A stretch of 7,346 nt of DNA from an uncultured Clostridia bacterium (GTDB lineage Bacteria > Bacillota > Clostridia > Christensenellales > Pumilibacteraceae). Where the stretch lies: NCBI GenBank assembly GCA_934247335.1, contig CAKQJJ010000061.1, forward strand, positions 1 to 7,346. Direction: 5' to 3'. A program made the position numbers and the translations under genes. Shown here in pieces: positions 1-7,086 of the stretch; the stretch's first letter is position 1; the number at the start of each line of letters is the position of its first letter. The notes beneath the pieces are model-generated. The model was not told the DNA's origin. It saw nothing but the letters and a program-made list of their open reading frames with translations, and searched no databases.

Positions 1-931
1 ATATATAACTCTCGGCGTAATAGCTTTTCTGGCGCTCGGGTACGTAGTGTCGCATATCTGCGTAAACGTAGCCATGTTCGAGCGGTTTTTCCGCCGCGAC
101 AAACCCGAAAAAATAGGCAATCTCGACAGCCCTGCGTACGACCTGCACCGCGAGGAAATGCTGGCGGCCCGGCAAAGAATGGAAAACACGCCGCACGAGC
201 GCGTTTACATTACCTCTTTCGACGGACTGAAACTGTCGGCGCGCTACTACGCGGGCACCAACGACACGCTCGTTATCATGTGCCACGGGGCGCACGCGTA
301 CAGCCTCAACAACTTCGGAGTGTACGCCGAAAAACTGCTTAAAAAGGGCTATTCGCTGCTTATTATCGATCAGCGTTCGTACGGCGAGAGCGAAGGAAAA
401 TACACTTCGTACGGGCTTAACGAGCAGTACGATTTGCTTGAATGGATCAAATTCAGCCGTACGTATGCGAATATCCATAACGTTGTGTTGTACGGAATAT
501 CGATGGGCGCGGCAACCGTCGCGTTTGCTTCGGACAAAATCGAGGACGAACGCGTCAAAGCCATGATAATCGAAAGCGGATACACGTCGCTGTACGAGCT
601 GGAACACAGCCTGACTTCGGCGCGGCATCTGCCCGACTTTCTGTTTACCATGCAGCGGTGGCTTACCAAAAAGAGAATAGGCGTGGACTTTTACGCAAGC
701 AACCTTTCGTCGCTTGAAAAAACCGCCGTTCCCGCGCTGTTCGTGTGGGGCAACATAGACATAGTGACGCCCGAAGGCGATTTTTTGGATATGTACAGGC
801 GCTGTTCGTCCGAAAAAAGGCTTATTTCGGTCAGGGGCGCCGGTCACGCCGTTGCAATGGTAGCCGGCGGCGAAAAAACCGAGAAACAATTTTTTGAATT
901 TATAAACAAATACACAGGAGAGAAAAAATGA
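1..931 (+). CDS. Membrane-anchored alpha/beta hydrolase (YqkD-like), 5' partial
   Basis: Serine hydrolase of the alpha/beta hydrolase fold; substrate unknown, probably an acyl ester. The frame is open to the left edge (first full codon at base 2). A GTG at 47 could be read as a start, but it has no ribosome binding site and lies inside a hydrophobic stretch coded from base 2 (YITLGVIAFLALGYVV and on), so the true start is probably just outside the window. Numbering from the GTG: oxyanion-type HG at 80-81, the YqkD-like DQRSYGESEGKY strand and loop at 108-119, nucleophile elbow GISMG with Ser152 (bases 500-502), acid Asp238 in GNIDIVTP, and His267 in GAGHA. The triad is complete. Basic residues (ERFFRRDKPEK) follow the hydrophobic segment, which by the positive-inside rule would put the catalytic domain in the cytoplasm. 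It is a paralogue of the hydrolase at 4979-5941. Its stop overlaps the next start by four bases, indicating coupled translation. Fold very likely; substrate not determinable. Confidence 0.9.
   Translation, partial: YITLGVIAFLALGYVVSHICVNVAMFERFFRRDKPEKIGNLDSPAYDLHREEMLAARQRMENTPHERVYITSFDGLKLSARYYAGTNDTLVIMCHGAHAYSLNNFGVYAEKLLKKGYSLLIIDQRSYGESEGKYTSYGLNEQYDLLEWIKFSRTYANIHNVVLYGISMGAATVAFASDKIEDERVKAMIIESGYTSLYELEHSLTSARHLPDFLFTMQRWLTKKRIGVDFYASNLSSLEKTAVPALFVWGNIDIVTPEGDFLDMYRRCSSEKRLISVRGAGHAVAMVAGGEKTEKQFFEFINKYTGEKK
916..920 (+). promoter_or_regulatory. Ribosome binding site of the DegV gene
   Basis: AGGAG lies 7 bases before the ATG at 928, inside the last codons of the upstream hydrolase. 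Together with the ATGA start/stop overlap it fixes the DegV start. Confidence 0.8.
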
Positions 932-1869
932 ACGACAATTTCGTAATTTTACCCGACACCACGTGCGATTTAAGCGCAGATATCCGCAAAGAATTTTCCG
1001 TAGATTACGTAAGCGCGCACTACACCGCTCCCGACGGAAAAGAACGCGACTGCCTGCTGGACTGGAAAAAGGAAGGCTTGGAAAAAGAAACTTTTTACAA
1101 AGATCTTCGCTCCCGTCCCAACGACTATTCCACCGCTCCGCCCAGTCCCGCCGAATTTGCCGCCGCAATCGAAAAAAATTACCGCGAAGGCAAAGGCGTG
1201 CTTATTTTAACCATTTCTTCGGCGCTCAGCGGAACCTACGATTTCGCAAAAGAAGGAGCGGACGAATTTATTGCCGCTCATCCCGATGCCAGCGTCAGAG
1301 TGGTCGATTCGCTTCGTTACAGCGTTGCGATGGGGCTTATGGCGGTTTACGCTTCTATTCTGCGCGGCGAAGGCAAAACGCTTGACGAGACTGCCGACTG
1401 GCTTGAGGCAAACAAAAATCGCTTTCATCAGGCGGGTTGGCTGGACGACCTGTCGTTCGTAGCCAAAAAGGGCAGAATAAACCACGCAAAAGCGTTTTTC
1501 GGCACGCTTGCCGGAATCAAACCGGTAGGCGAGCTGGACAACAACGGACTTACCACAGTTCTCGGAAAAGCCAAAGGCGAAAAACAGGCTTATCGGGTGT
1601 TCCTCGGATACATGGAAAAAACCATCGAAAATCCCGAAGAAAACGTTATTCTCATCGCCGATTCCAACCGCAACAAGCAGGCGCTTGCATACCGCGACAT
1701 GATAGAGGAAAAATTCCACCCCAAGGCAATTTATATGACCGACGTGTTTTCAAGCTGCGGCATAAACGTAGGTCCCGGACTCATGGCGGCTTACTATTTC
1801 GGAAAACCCATTTCCGACGGGCTGGAAGAAGAGAAAAAGATTGTAACCGAACTGCTCGCAAAGAAATAA
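928..1869 (+). CDS. DegV/FakB-family fatty-acid-binding protein (atypical)
   Basis: A 313-residue DegV-fold protein. Family members bind a fatty acid in a closed tunnel and, as FakB, present its carboxylate to FakA for phosphorylation in the cytoplasm. Visible motifs: N-terminal DTTCDL (10-15), TAPPSPAEF (69-77, the TSxPS carboxylate motif), ISSALSGTY (96-104), VVDS (125-128), KKGRI (180-184) and INVGPGLMAAYY (279-290). It is about 25 residues longer than typical FakB proteins; the extra length may lie around residues 35-65. Compared with the five conserved Staphylococcus aureus FakB2 residues (Thr61, Ser93, Arg170, Arg202, His266), Thr69, Ser97/98 and Arg183 are kept. By hand alignment the last two are replaced by Lys216 and Asn280. 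A FakA gene follows one gene later in the same operon, which supports a lipid role, but the substitutions mean its ligand or chemistry may differ from standard FakB. Family call firm; kinase-partner role moderate. Confidence 0.9.
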   Translation: MNDNFVILPDTTCDLSADIRKEFSVDYVSAHYTAPDGKERDCLLDWKKEGLEKETFYKDLRSRPNDYSTAPPSPAEFAAAIEKNYREGKGVLILTISSALSGTYDFAKEGADEFIAAHPDASVRVVDSLRYSVAMGLMAVYASILRGEGKTLDETADWLEANKNRFHQAGWLDDLSFVAKKGRINHAKAFFGTLAGIKPVGELDNNGLTTVLGKAKGEKQAYRVFLGYMEKTIENPEENVILIADSNRNKQALAYRDMIEEKFHPKAIYMTDVFSSCGINVGPGLMAAYYFGKPISDGLEEEKKIVTELLAKK

Positions 1870-1917
1870 ACTAAAAAATCAATTTACTAAACGTAAAAAT
1901 AAAAAGGAAACAAGCAA
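1870..1917 (+). promoter_or_regulatory. A/T-rich gap with RBS of the transporter gene
   Basis: This is the only gap over 20 bases in the window. It is strikingly A/T-rich compared with the flanking genes. AAGGAAA at 1904-1910 is a moderate ribosome binding site before the ATG at 1918. No hairpin followed by T's is visible, so transcription probably reads through. An internal promoter is possible in such A/T-rich DNA, but no convincing -35/-10 pair is seen. Confidence 0.5.
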
Positions 1918-3306
1918 ATGAAAAAACTTACCAATCGCAGACAAATGTTCTTCTACGCGTGCTCGGCAATGGGCGTAAACCTTCTCAACATAATAGTGGG
2001 TTCGTACCTGTGCAGCGCGCTGCTTATCGGCGGCTTCGGAGAGGACGCGATAAAAAATCAGACGTTTGCCGGCAAAGATCTCGTGGTTGCGGGCGTGTGG
2101 ATGGCGTTTGGACTGGTGGCAAAGATAATCGACGGCGTGATAGACATACCCATGGCTTCGCTAACCGATAACTTAAAAAGCAGATGGGGCCGTCGCCGTC
2201 CCACTCTTCTCGGCGGACTTATAGTGCTTATTTTGTCCTATTCGGCGTTTGCGCTTATTACTCCGATTGACGGAGTAAGTCTTGTCAACACGATTTTCTA
2301 CGGAGTAACGCTGTGCATATACTACACTGCGTATACGCTTACCATGGTCACTTACTACGCTACTTTCACCGAGATCGTGGACAACGAAGCGGACCGAAAC
2401 TATATCTCCAACGTAAAGTCGGTGTGCGACATAGTGTATTTCATAATCGGCTACGTGGTAGTGGGAATGCTGCTTAAAGGCATGAATATCCGCCTCGTCG
2501 CCATGATTATGCTGCCGCTCGTACTGCTGATGCTTATCCCGATGTTTATGATAAAGGAGCCGTCCACGCTCAAAGCCGACGCCCCGCAGGAAAAATCGGT
2601 AAATCTTTTCAAATCGCTTGCATATACGTTCAAGGATAAAAACTTCGTGATATGGATGTGCGTGTATTCGCTGATGACCTTCGGCGTGCAGCTGTTTCTG
2701 GGCGGCATCAACGAATATTTCTCCTACACCGGCATGAGCATGATTTACGTAATGGTGGCGGCGTTCGTTCCCGTTCCGTTTACGCTTATCATATATAATA
2801 AACTGATAGAAAAACACGGTTTCCGCTTTGCGTTCCGCTACGTTCTGATAGTGTTCGCCGCCGGCATGACCGCGCTGTTTGCCGTGTCGTTCCTGCCAAA
2901 AGGAACGCTGCGCACAGTTTTGTCGATAGCGGGCGGACTTATAAGCTCGTTCTCGGTGGGCGCGCTGTTTGCGGTTGCGTATTCCATTCCGTCGCAGATT
3001 GCCGCGGAAGACGAGGCTCGCACCGGAATCACGCGCTCGGCAATGTACTTTGCCGTGCAGGGCTTGTTTGCGGGCGTGGCTTCGGGCATAGCTACCGGAA
3101 TAGTGCTCGTAGTCCTCAAACAGTACGGCGGCATGAGCTATCTCACGCTTATTTCGGCAATTGCGATGGTAGTTTCGCTTGCCGGAACCTGGCTGTTGCC
3201 GCAGTCCATCGCACGCCTCGGAAAAAAGGAAAAAACCGATAATAATCAGAACGCCGCAGCCGAAAAAACTTCGCAATCGGAAGTTGGCTCCGGCGAAAAT
3301 AATTGA
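1918..3306 (+). CDS. MFS_2/GPH-type (MelB-like) cation symporter
   Basis: A 462-residue integral membrane transporter of the glycoside-pentoside-hexuronide:cation symporter branch of the major facilitator superfamily, with a hydrophobicity pattern fitting about 12 helices. The helix II to loop signature is clear: DGVIDIP at 72-78, then SRWGRRRP at 88-95. Asp72 and Asp76 match the Asp55/Asp59 pair that MelB uses for Na+ and sugar binding, so cation coupling is likely retained. A second family motif is FTEIVDNEADRNYISNVKS (130-148), and the C-terminal half has the family ARTGITRSAMYFAVQGLF region. The last ~28 residues form a hydrophilic K/E/N/S-rich cytoplasmic tail ending in ENN. Substrate is not visible: most bacterial members carry glycosides or uronides, while the animal relative MFSD2A carries lysophosphatidylcholine. 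Its place between DegV and FakA genes makes a lipid-related substrate worth considering (inference). ATG start supported by AAGGAAA upstream. Confidence 0.88.
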   Translation: MKKLTNRRQMFFYACSAMGVNLLNIIVGSYLCSALLIGGFGEDAIKNQTFAGKDLVVAGVWMAFGLVAKIIDGVIDIPMASLTDNLKSRWGRRRPTLLGGLIVLILSYSAFALITPIDGVSLVNTIFYGVTLCIYYTAYTLTMVTYYATFTEIVDNEADRNYISNVKSVCDIVYFIIGYVVVGMLLKGMNIRLVAMIMLPLVLLMLIPMFMIKEPSTLKADAPQEKSVNLFKSLAYTFKDKNFVIWMCVYSLMTFGVQLFLGGINEYFSYTGMSMIYVMVAAFVPVPFTLIIYNKLIEKHGFRFAFRYVLIVFAAGMTALFAVSFLPKGTLRTVLSIAGGLISSFSVGALFAVAYSIPSQIAAEDEARTGITRSAMYFAVQGLFAGVASGIATGIVLVVLKQYGGMSYLTLISAIAMVVSLAGTWLLPQSIARLGKKEKTDNNQNAAAEKTSQSEVGSGENN

Positions 3307-3311
3307 ACATT

Positions 3312-4970
3312 ATGAAACAAAACAGATTAAACGGAACGTTGTTCGAGCAGATGATACGCTCGGGACGAAACAACCTTGCCCTTCGGCAGAAAGAAATAAA
3401 CGACATGAACGTTTTCCCAGTTCCCGACGGCGACACCGGCACCAATATGCTGCGAACGCTGTCGTCCGGCATCGAAAGCGCGGTTTCTTCTCCCTCGATA
3501 GGCGAATACTTAAAAGGTCTGAGCTCGGGCATGCTGATGGGCGCGCGCGGAAATTCGGGCGTTATTCTGTCGCAGCTGTTCAAGGGCTTTTATACCGAAC
3601 TTGCGAGAGAAGACGTCGTAAATCCCGGTCAAGTCAAAAACGCGCTTATTTCGGCGTATAAAACGGCGTACCGTGCGGTTGTTCACCCCGTGGAAGGCAC
3701 GGTGCTTACGGTTGCGCGCGAGGGAATAGAAAACGTAAAAGGTCAGATTTACGGCTCGGCAACCATTGGCGACGCGTATTCGCTGTACCTTGCCGAAATG
3801 CGCAAAAGCGTGCTCCGTACGCCCGATATGCTGCCCGCGCTTCGCGAAGCCGGCGTTCTGGACAGCGGCGCGGTGGGATATATCACCGTCGTGGAAGGCA
3901 TGGTAAAGGCGTTTTACGGCGAACCCGTGTCCTGCGACCAAACCGAGCTTCCGCAAAATAAGCAAGCCGAATCCGAAGGCGTAAAAACCAATAGCTTCAA
4001 CGCCGACAGCGAGCTGACTTACGGCTATTGCACCGAATTTTTGTTGCAGCTTCTCAACGCAAAGCTCAAAGAAAATGCGTTCGATACCGGTAAATTCACG
4101 CAGAAACTGCAAACGCTCGGCGATTCGCTGGTGGTTATCCGCGACGGCGATATAGTAAAAGTACACGTTCACACCAAAAAACCCGCGCCGATAATAGAAG
4201 AAGCGCAACTGTACGGCGAGTTTATTTCGTTCAAGCTGGAAAATATGACAATCCAGCACACCGAAAGAGACGCCGCAAAACCGGAAAACGCAAAAATGTC
4301 ACCGAAAGCGTTCGGAGTAATCGCCGTAGCCGAGGGCGACGGTACCGCAAGGCTGCTGTCGGGCGTGGGAGCGGACATTGTTCTTCGCGGCGGACAGACG
4401 ATAAACACGCCATCGTCCGATTTCGCGGACGCGTACCGCAAAATAAACGCCGAACAGATAGTGGTTCTGCCCGATAACGGCAATATTTACACTGCCGCAA
4501 CGCAGGCAAAGGAAATCACCGGCATGCAAAACGTCACGGTTATTCCCTCGCGTTCGGTAATGGAAGGCTACTACGCGCTGGTTATGGGCAGCGCCGATAT
4601 CGAAGACGCAAACGAGCGCATTGCCGCAATGCAGGAAGGCGCGGAGGGCGTTACGACGCTGTTCGTCGCGAAAGCCGTCAAGGATTATTCGGGCGGCGAA
4701 GTAAAGTGCCGCAAGGGCGATTACGTCGCGTTTATCGGCAGCCGTCTCGTAGCAGCGGAAAACGATATGATCAAAGCCGCGATAAAAGGGCTTAGCCGCG
4801 TGCCGGGTATAGAAGAAAAATGCGCGTTCACCGTGCTTAAAGGTCTGTCGTTCACCGCAGCCGAAGAAAACAGGCTGGACTCGGCGATCGCGGAAAAATT
4901 CGACGGTGTGGAAACCACGTTCCTGTACGGCGGACAGTCGGTTTACGACCTCGTAATAGGCATTTTATAG
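3312..4970 (+). CDS. fakA: Fatty acid kinase subunit A (FakA/YloV, DhaL-domain protein)
   Basis: ATP-dependent kinase that phosphorylates the fatty acid held by a FakB/DegV partner to acyl-phosphate, the entry point for exogenous fatty acids into phospholipid synthesis; cytoplasmic. Length 552 residues, essentially that of Bacillus subtilis YloV. The N-terminal DhaL-type nucleotide domain (about 1-200) carries NVFPVPDGDTGTNM (33-46), with metal-binding Asp39 and Asp41, and the glycine-rich GARGNSGVILSQL (77-89). The middle domain has YGYCTEF (237-243) and KVHVHT (283-288); Cys240, His285 and His287 resemble the metal-site residues reported for staphylococcal FakA. The C-terminal DegV-like domain shows VVLPDNGNIYTAATQA (384-399) and IPSRSVMEGYYAL (411-423). 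The ATG at 3312 is preferred over an in-frame TTG at 3303 that overlaps the transporter stop. Neither has a good ribosome binding site, so translation is probably coupled to the transporter. All key motifs look intact. Confidence 0.95.
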   Translation: MKQNRLNGTLFEQMIRSGRNNLALRQKEINDMNVFPVPDGDTGTNMLRTLSSGIESAVSSPSIGEYLKGLSSGMLMGARGNSGVILSQLFKGFYTELAREDVVNPGQVKNALISAYKTAYRAVVHPVEGTVLTVAREGIENVKGQIYGSATIGDAYSLYLAEMRKSVLRTPDMLPALREAGVLDSGAVGYITVVEGMVKAFYGEPVSCDQTELPQNKQAESEGVKTNSFNADSELTYGYCTEFLLQLLNAKLKENAFDTGKFTQKLQTLGDSLVVIRDGDIVKVHVHTKKPAPIIEEAQLYGEFISFKLENMTIQHTERDAAKPENAKMSPKAFGVIAVAEGDGTARLLSGVGADIVLRGGQTINTPSSDFADAYRKINAEQIVVLPDNGNIYTAATQAKEITGMQNVTVIPSRSVMEGYYALVMGSADIEDANERIAAMQEGAEGVTTLFVAKAVKDYSGGEVKCRKGDYVAFIGSRLVAAENDMIKAAIKGLSRVPGIEEKCAFTVLKGLSFTAAEENRLDSAIAEKFDGVETTFLYGGQSVYDLVIGIL

Positions 4971-4973
4971 GAG
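4969..4973 (+). promoter_or_regulatory. Ribosome binding site overlapping the fakA stop codon
   Basis: AGGAG is built partly from the TAG stop of fakA (4968-4970) and lies 5 bases before the ATG at 4979. It supports that start and close coupling of the hydrolase to fakA. Confidence 0.75.
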
Positions 4974-4978
4974 AAAAT

Positions 4979-5941
4979 ATGAAAATATTGTATATCGTTC
5001 TTGCCGTAGTCGGCGGAGCGGCGGTCTTGTGGTTTTTAAGCACGATTCTGGTGTCGTCGATAATCTACACCATTCTTCTCGTTCGCACGAGCAAAAAAAA
5101 ATGGGCGCGCGGTTGCAGCTGGGACAACGAAGAGCAACAGCGCATGTTCGACGAGGGCGAGCAGTGGGAAAGAAAAAATCAGCCCTTCCACAAAACGCTG
5201 TCGGTGGTAAGCGACGGCTTCAAGCTTATCGGCGAATACTACGATTTCGACAGCGATAAAGCGGTTATAATAGTGCCGGGCAGAATGGAAACCTGCACGT
5301 ACTCGTGCTATTTCGCGCCGCAGTACGAAAAAAGCGGCTACAACGTGCTTACGATAGACAACCGCAGCCACGGACTTTCCGAGGGCAGATACAACTGCCT
5401 GGGACTTAAAGAATGGCGCGACCTCATCGCCTGGGCAAAACTTCTGCACGACGAACACGGCGTTAAAACCGTGGTTTTTCACGGAATTTGTATCGGCGCG
5501 GCAACCTGCATGCTTGCCGTCACTAACGAACAATGCCCCGATTATATTAGAGGTCTGGTAACCGACGGCATGTACACCGACTTTTCCGAGTCGCTGCGCC
5601 GCCATATTTCCGAGCGCAATAAGCCGCTTTTCCCCGTATTAAACGAAGTTTTGTGGTATATAAAGCTGGTTTCGGGCAAAGACGTCGTTAAAAACGGACC
5701 GCTCGCGCTGATGAACAAGCTCGATAAGCCCATTTTGTTCATTTACAGCAAAATGGACGCCTATTCGGTGCCCGAAAAAGCGCAGCTTCTGTTCGACTCG
5801 TGCCATTCGGACAAAATGCTCGTGTGGTTTGAAAAAGGTATTCATTCGCACGTCCGCATCAACGCTCCCGAAAAGTACGACGCCGCGATAGAAAAATTTC
5901 TTGTCGAAAAAATAGAGAACGGACAACCCGAAAATAATTGA
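4979..5941 (+). CDS. Membrane-anchored alpha/beta hydrolase with Cys nucleophile
   Basis: A 320-residue alpha/beta hydrolase, paralogous to the one at 1-931 (compare DNRSHGLSEGRY at 127-138 with DQRSYGESEGKY). Residues 3-35 are strongly hydrophobic and followed by RTSKKKWARG, so the protein is probably anchored with its catalytic domain in the cytoplasm. The nucleophile elbow is HGICIGAAT with Cys171 (TGT, 5489-5491) where Ser is usual. The acid Asp260 (SKMDAYSVP) and His289 (GIHSH) are in their normal places. The usual oxyanion HG is PG (Pro100-Gly101). Cys nucleophiles are known in dienelactone hydrolases and in the bile-acid-CoA:amino-acid acyltransferase (BAAT) branch, so thioesterase or acyl-transfer activity is a reasonable guess; an inactive relative is the alternative. 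It is Cys-rich (8 residues, including Cys106 and Cys110 after the oxyanion turn), which also fits a cytoplasmic position. It follows fakA by 8 bases. Fold secure, reaction unknown. Confidence 0.9.
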   Translation: MKILYIVLAVVGGAAVLWFLSTILVSSIIYTILLVRTSKKKWARGCSWDNEEQQRMFDEGEQWERKNQPFHKTLSVVSDGFKLIGEYYDFDSDKAVIIVPGRMETCTYSCYFAPQYEKSGYNVLTIDNRSHGLSEGRYNCLGLKEWRDLIAWAKLLHDEHGVKTVVFHGICIGAATCMLAVTNEQCPDYIRGLVTDGMYTDFSESLRRHISERNKPLFPVLNEVLWYIKLVSGKDVVKNGPLALMNKLDKPILFIYSKMDAYSVPEKAQLLFDSCHSDKMLVWFEKGIHSHVRINAPEKYDAAIEKFLVEKIENGQPENN

Positions 5942-5942
5942 A

Positions 5943-5948
5943 AGGAGG
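5943..5948 (+). promoter_or_regulatory. Strong ribosome binding site that fixes the third hydrolase start
   Basis: A perfect AGGAGG lies 7 bases before the ATG at 5956. It rules out an in-frame TTG at 5938, which would place the ribosome binding site inside the coding region and overlap the previous stop. Confidence 0.85.
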
Positions 5949-5955
5949 GCGAAAA

Positions 5956-7080
5956 ATGAGCGAAGACGACAAAATACAAGGCGAAGAAAAGAACGAAAAA
6001 TCTCAGAAAAAACGCGGTAAAGGCGGAAAAATTGCGCTTGCCGCAGTCGCGATCGCCTCGGGACTGGGCGCCGCGGGAGCTGTGGGCGGAGCCGCGCTTT
6101 ACAATTCGTTTTTCAAGCGTTACGAACGCCCCGACTATTCGATAACGCCCGGCATAGTGTGCTACGAGCGCGTAAAAACCGATTACCCGCGCGAAGAAAT
6201 AAATTTCTACTCGGAAGGCACGCGCCTTAAAGGCTATTATTATACCGTGGAAGGCGCCAAAGGACTGGTAGTTGTCGTGCACGGTCTGCACGCCGGATCG
6301 GACGATATGCTGCCGATAATCACGTTTATGCTGCGCCGCGGCTACAACGTGTTTTCGTACGACGGCACCGGAACGTACGATTCGGACGGCGACGGAACGG
6401 TGGGAATGTGCCGCTCGCTCGTCGATCTCGACAACGCGTTGTCGTATTTGCAGCGCGAACCGCGATTTGCCGCTCAGCCGCTCTTTCTCGTGGGGCATTC
6501 GTGCGGCGGATACGCCGTGACGAGCGTGCTTTCGATCAAAAAAGGAATAAAGGCGGTTGCCGCGTACGCCGCTGTTGCCGATTGCTATACGCTTATTGCC
6601 GATAAAGGCAAGCAGTATGCGGGCGATCTCGCAGGCGAAGGACTGCCGCGCGTTTTCCTCGACGAATATCAGAAGCTTCTGTTCGGCTCGTACGTCAATT
6701 ACAACGGCGTAAAGGGCGTAAATTCGACCGATATTCCCGTGCTAATCGCGCACGGCACCGAAGACAAGGTTATTTCCTATTCGTTGCAGTCGCTTATCTC
6801 GCATAAAAGCGAAATAGTAAACAAAAACGTCGAGTACGTTACCACCGAAGGGCTTACGGGCGGACATTCGAGCATACTTTTCAGCGAGCGCGCGGCTTTG
6901 TATAAGCGCAGCGTGGACGAAGAAATCGCCGATATAAAAAAGAAATACGGCGATAAAGAAAGCTACGACATGGTTCGTCGGTTCGTTTCTACGGTTGACC
7001 ATTCGCTTTATAGCGAAATCAATTACGATTTACTTGACAAAACGGTAAAAATGTTCGATAATGTTATACAAGGAGATTAG
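5956..7080 (+). CDS. Membrane-anchored alpha/beta hydrolase with Ser-Asp-His triad
   Basis: A 374-residue serine hydrolase. A charged N-terminus ending in QKKRGKGGK (17-25) precedes one Ala/Gly-rich membrane helix at about 26-50. Basic charge before the helix suggests an N-in anchor with the catalytic domain outside the membrane, unlike its two relatives in the operon. Motifs: oxyanion VHGLHAG (108-114), nucleophile elbow GHSCG with Ser182 (6499-6501), Asp270 in HGTEDKVI, and His304 in TGGHSS. The triad is complete. The loop equivalent to GESEG of the first hydrolase is replaced by DSDGDG (142-147), an Asp-rich turn resembling a calcium-binding DxDxDG loop. A C-terminal extension (about 315-374), charged and partly helical, goes beyond the usual fold. 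Likely an esterase or lipase acting on the cell surface; the substrate is not visible, and a peptidase or acyltransferase of the same fold cannot be excluded. Confidence 0.9.
   Translation: MSEDDKIQGEEKNEKSQKKRGKGGKIALAAVAIASGLGAAGAVGGAALYNSFFKRYERPDYSITPGIVCYERVKTDYPREEINFYSEGTRLKGYYYTVEGAKGLVVVVHGLHAGSDDMLPIITFMLRRGYNVFSYDGTGTYDSDGDGTVGMCRSLVDLDNALSYLQREPRFAAQPLFLVGHSCGGYAVTSVLSIKKGIKAVAAYAAVADCYTLIADKGKQYAGDLAGEGLPRVFLDEYQKLLFGSYVNYNGVKGVNSTDIPVLIAHGTEDKVISYSLQSLISHKSEIVNKNVEYVTTEGLTGGHSSILFSERAALYKRSVDEEIADIKKKYGDKESYDMVRRFVSTVDHSLYSEINYDLLDKTVKMFDNVIQGD
7070..7075 (+). promoter_or_regulatory. Ribosome binding site of the zinc-ribbon gene
   Basis: AAGGAG within the last codons of the third hydrolase. 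It is 11 bases before the ATG at 7087 and only 5 before an in-frame TTG at 7081, so it does not settle the start by itself. Confidence 0.6.
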
Positions 7081-7086
7081 TTGTGT

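Noticed and set aside
47..49. GTG as the start of the first hydrolase
   Set aside because: The frame is open to base 2 and codes a hydrophobic segment before it; no ribosome binding site precedes the GTG.
963..1385. Second plus-strand frame inside the DegV gene
   Set aside because: Arg-rich, low-complexity translation without motifs, fully inside the well-supported DegV frame.
1870..1917. Terminator or clear internal promoter in the DegV-transporter gap
   Set aside because: No inverted repeat with a T-run. The A/T-rich sequence offers only vague -10-like strings with no paired -35 at proper spacing.
2173..3276. Long antisense open frame opposite the transporter (367 codons)
   Set aside because: It is rich in His, Arg, Gln and Tyr with no recognisable domain and no ribosome binding site, and lies wholly opposite a clear MFS gene; it is a codon-bias shadow. 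The same holds for antisense frames at 1207-1719, 3510-4259, 5036-5605 and 5842-6498.
5938..5940. TTG start for the third hydrolase
   Set aside because: It would translate the AGGAGG at 5943-5948; the ATG at 5956 is correctly spaced from it.
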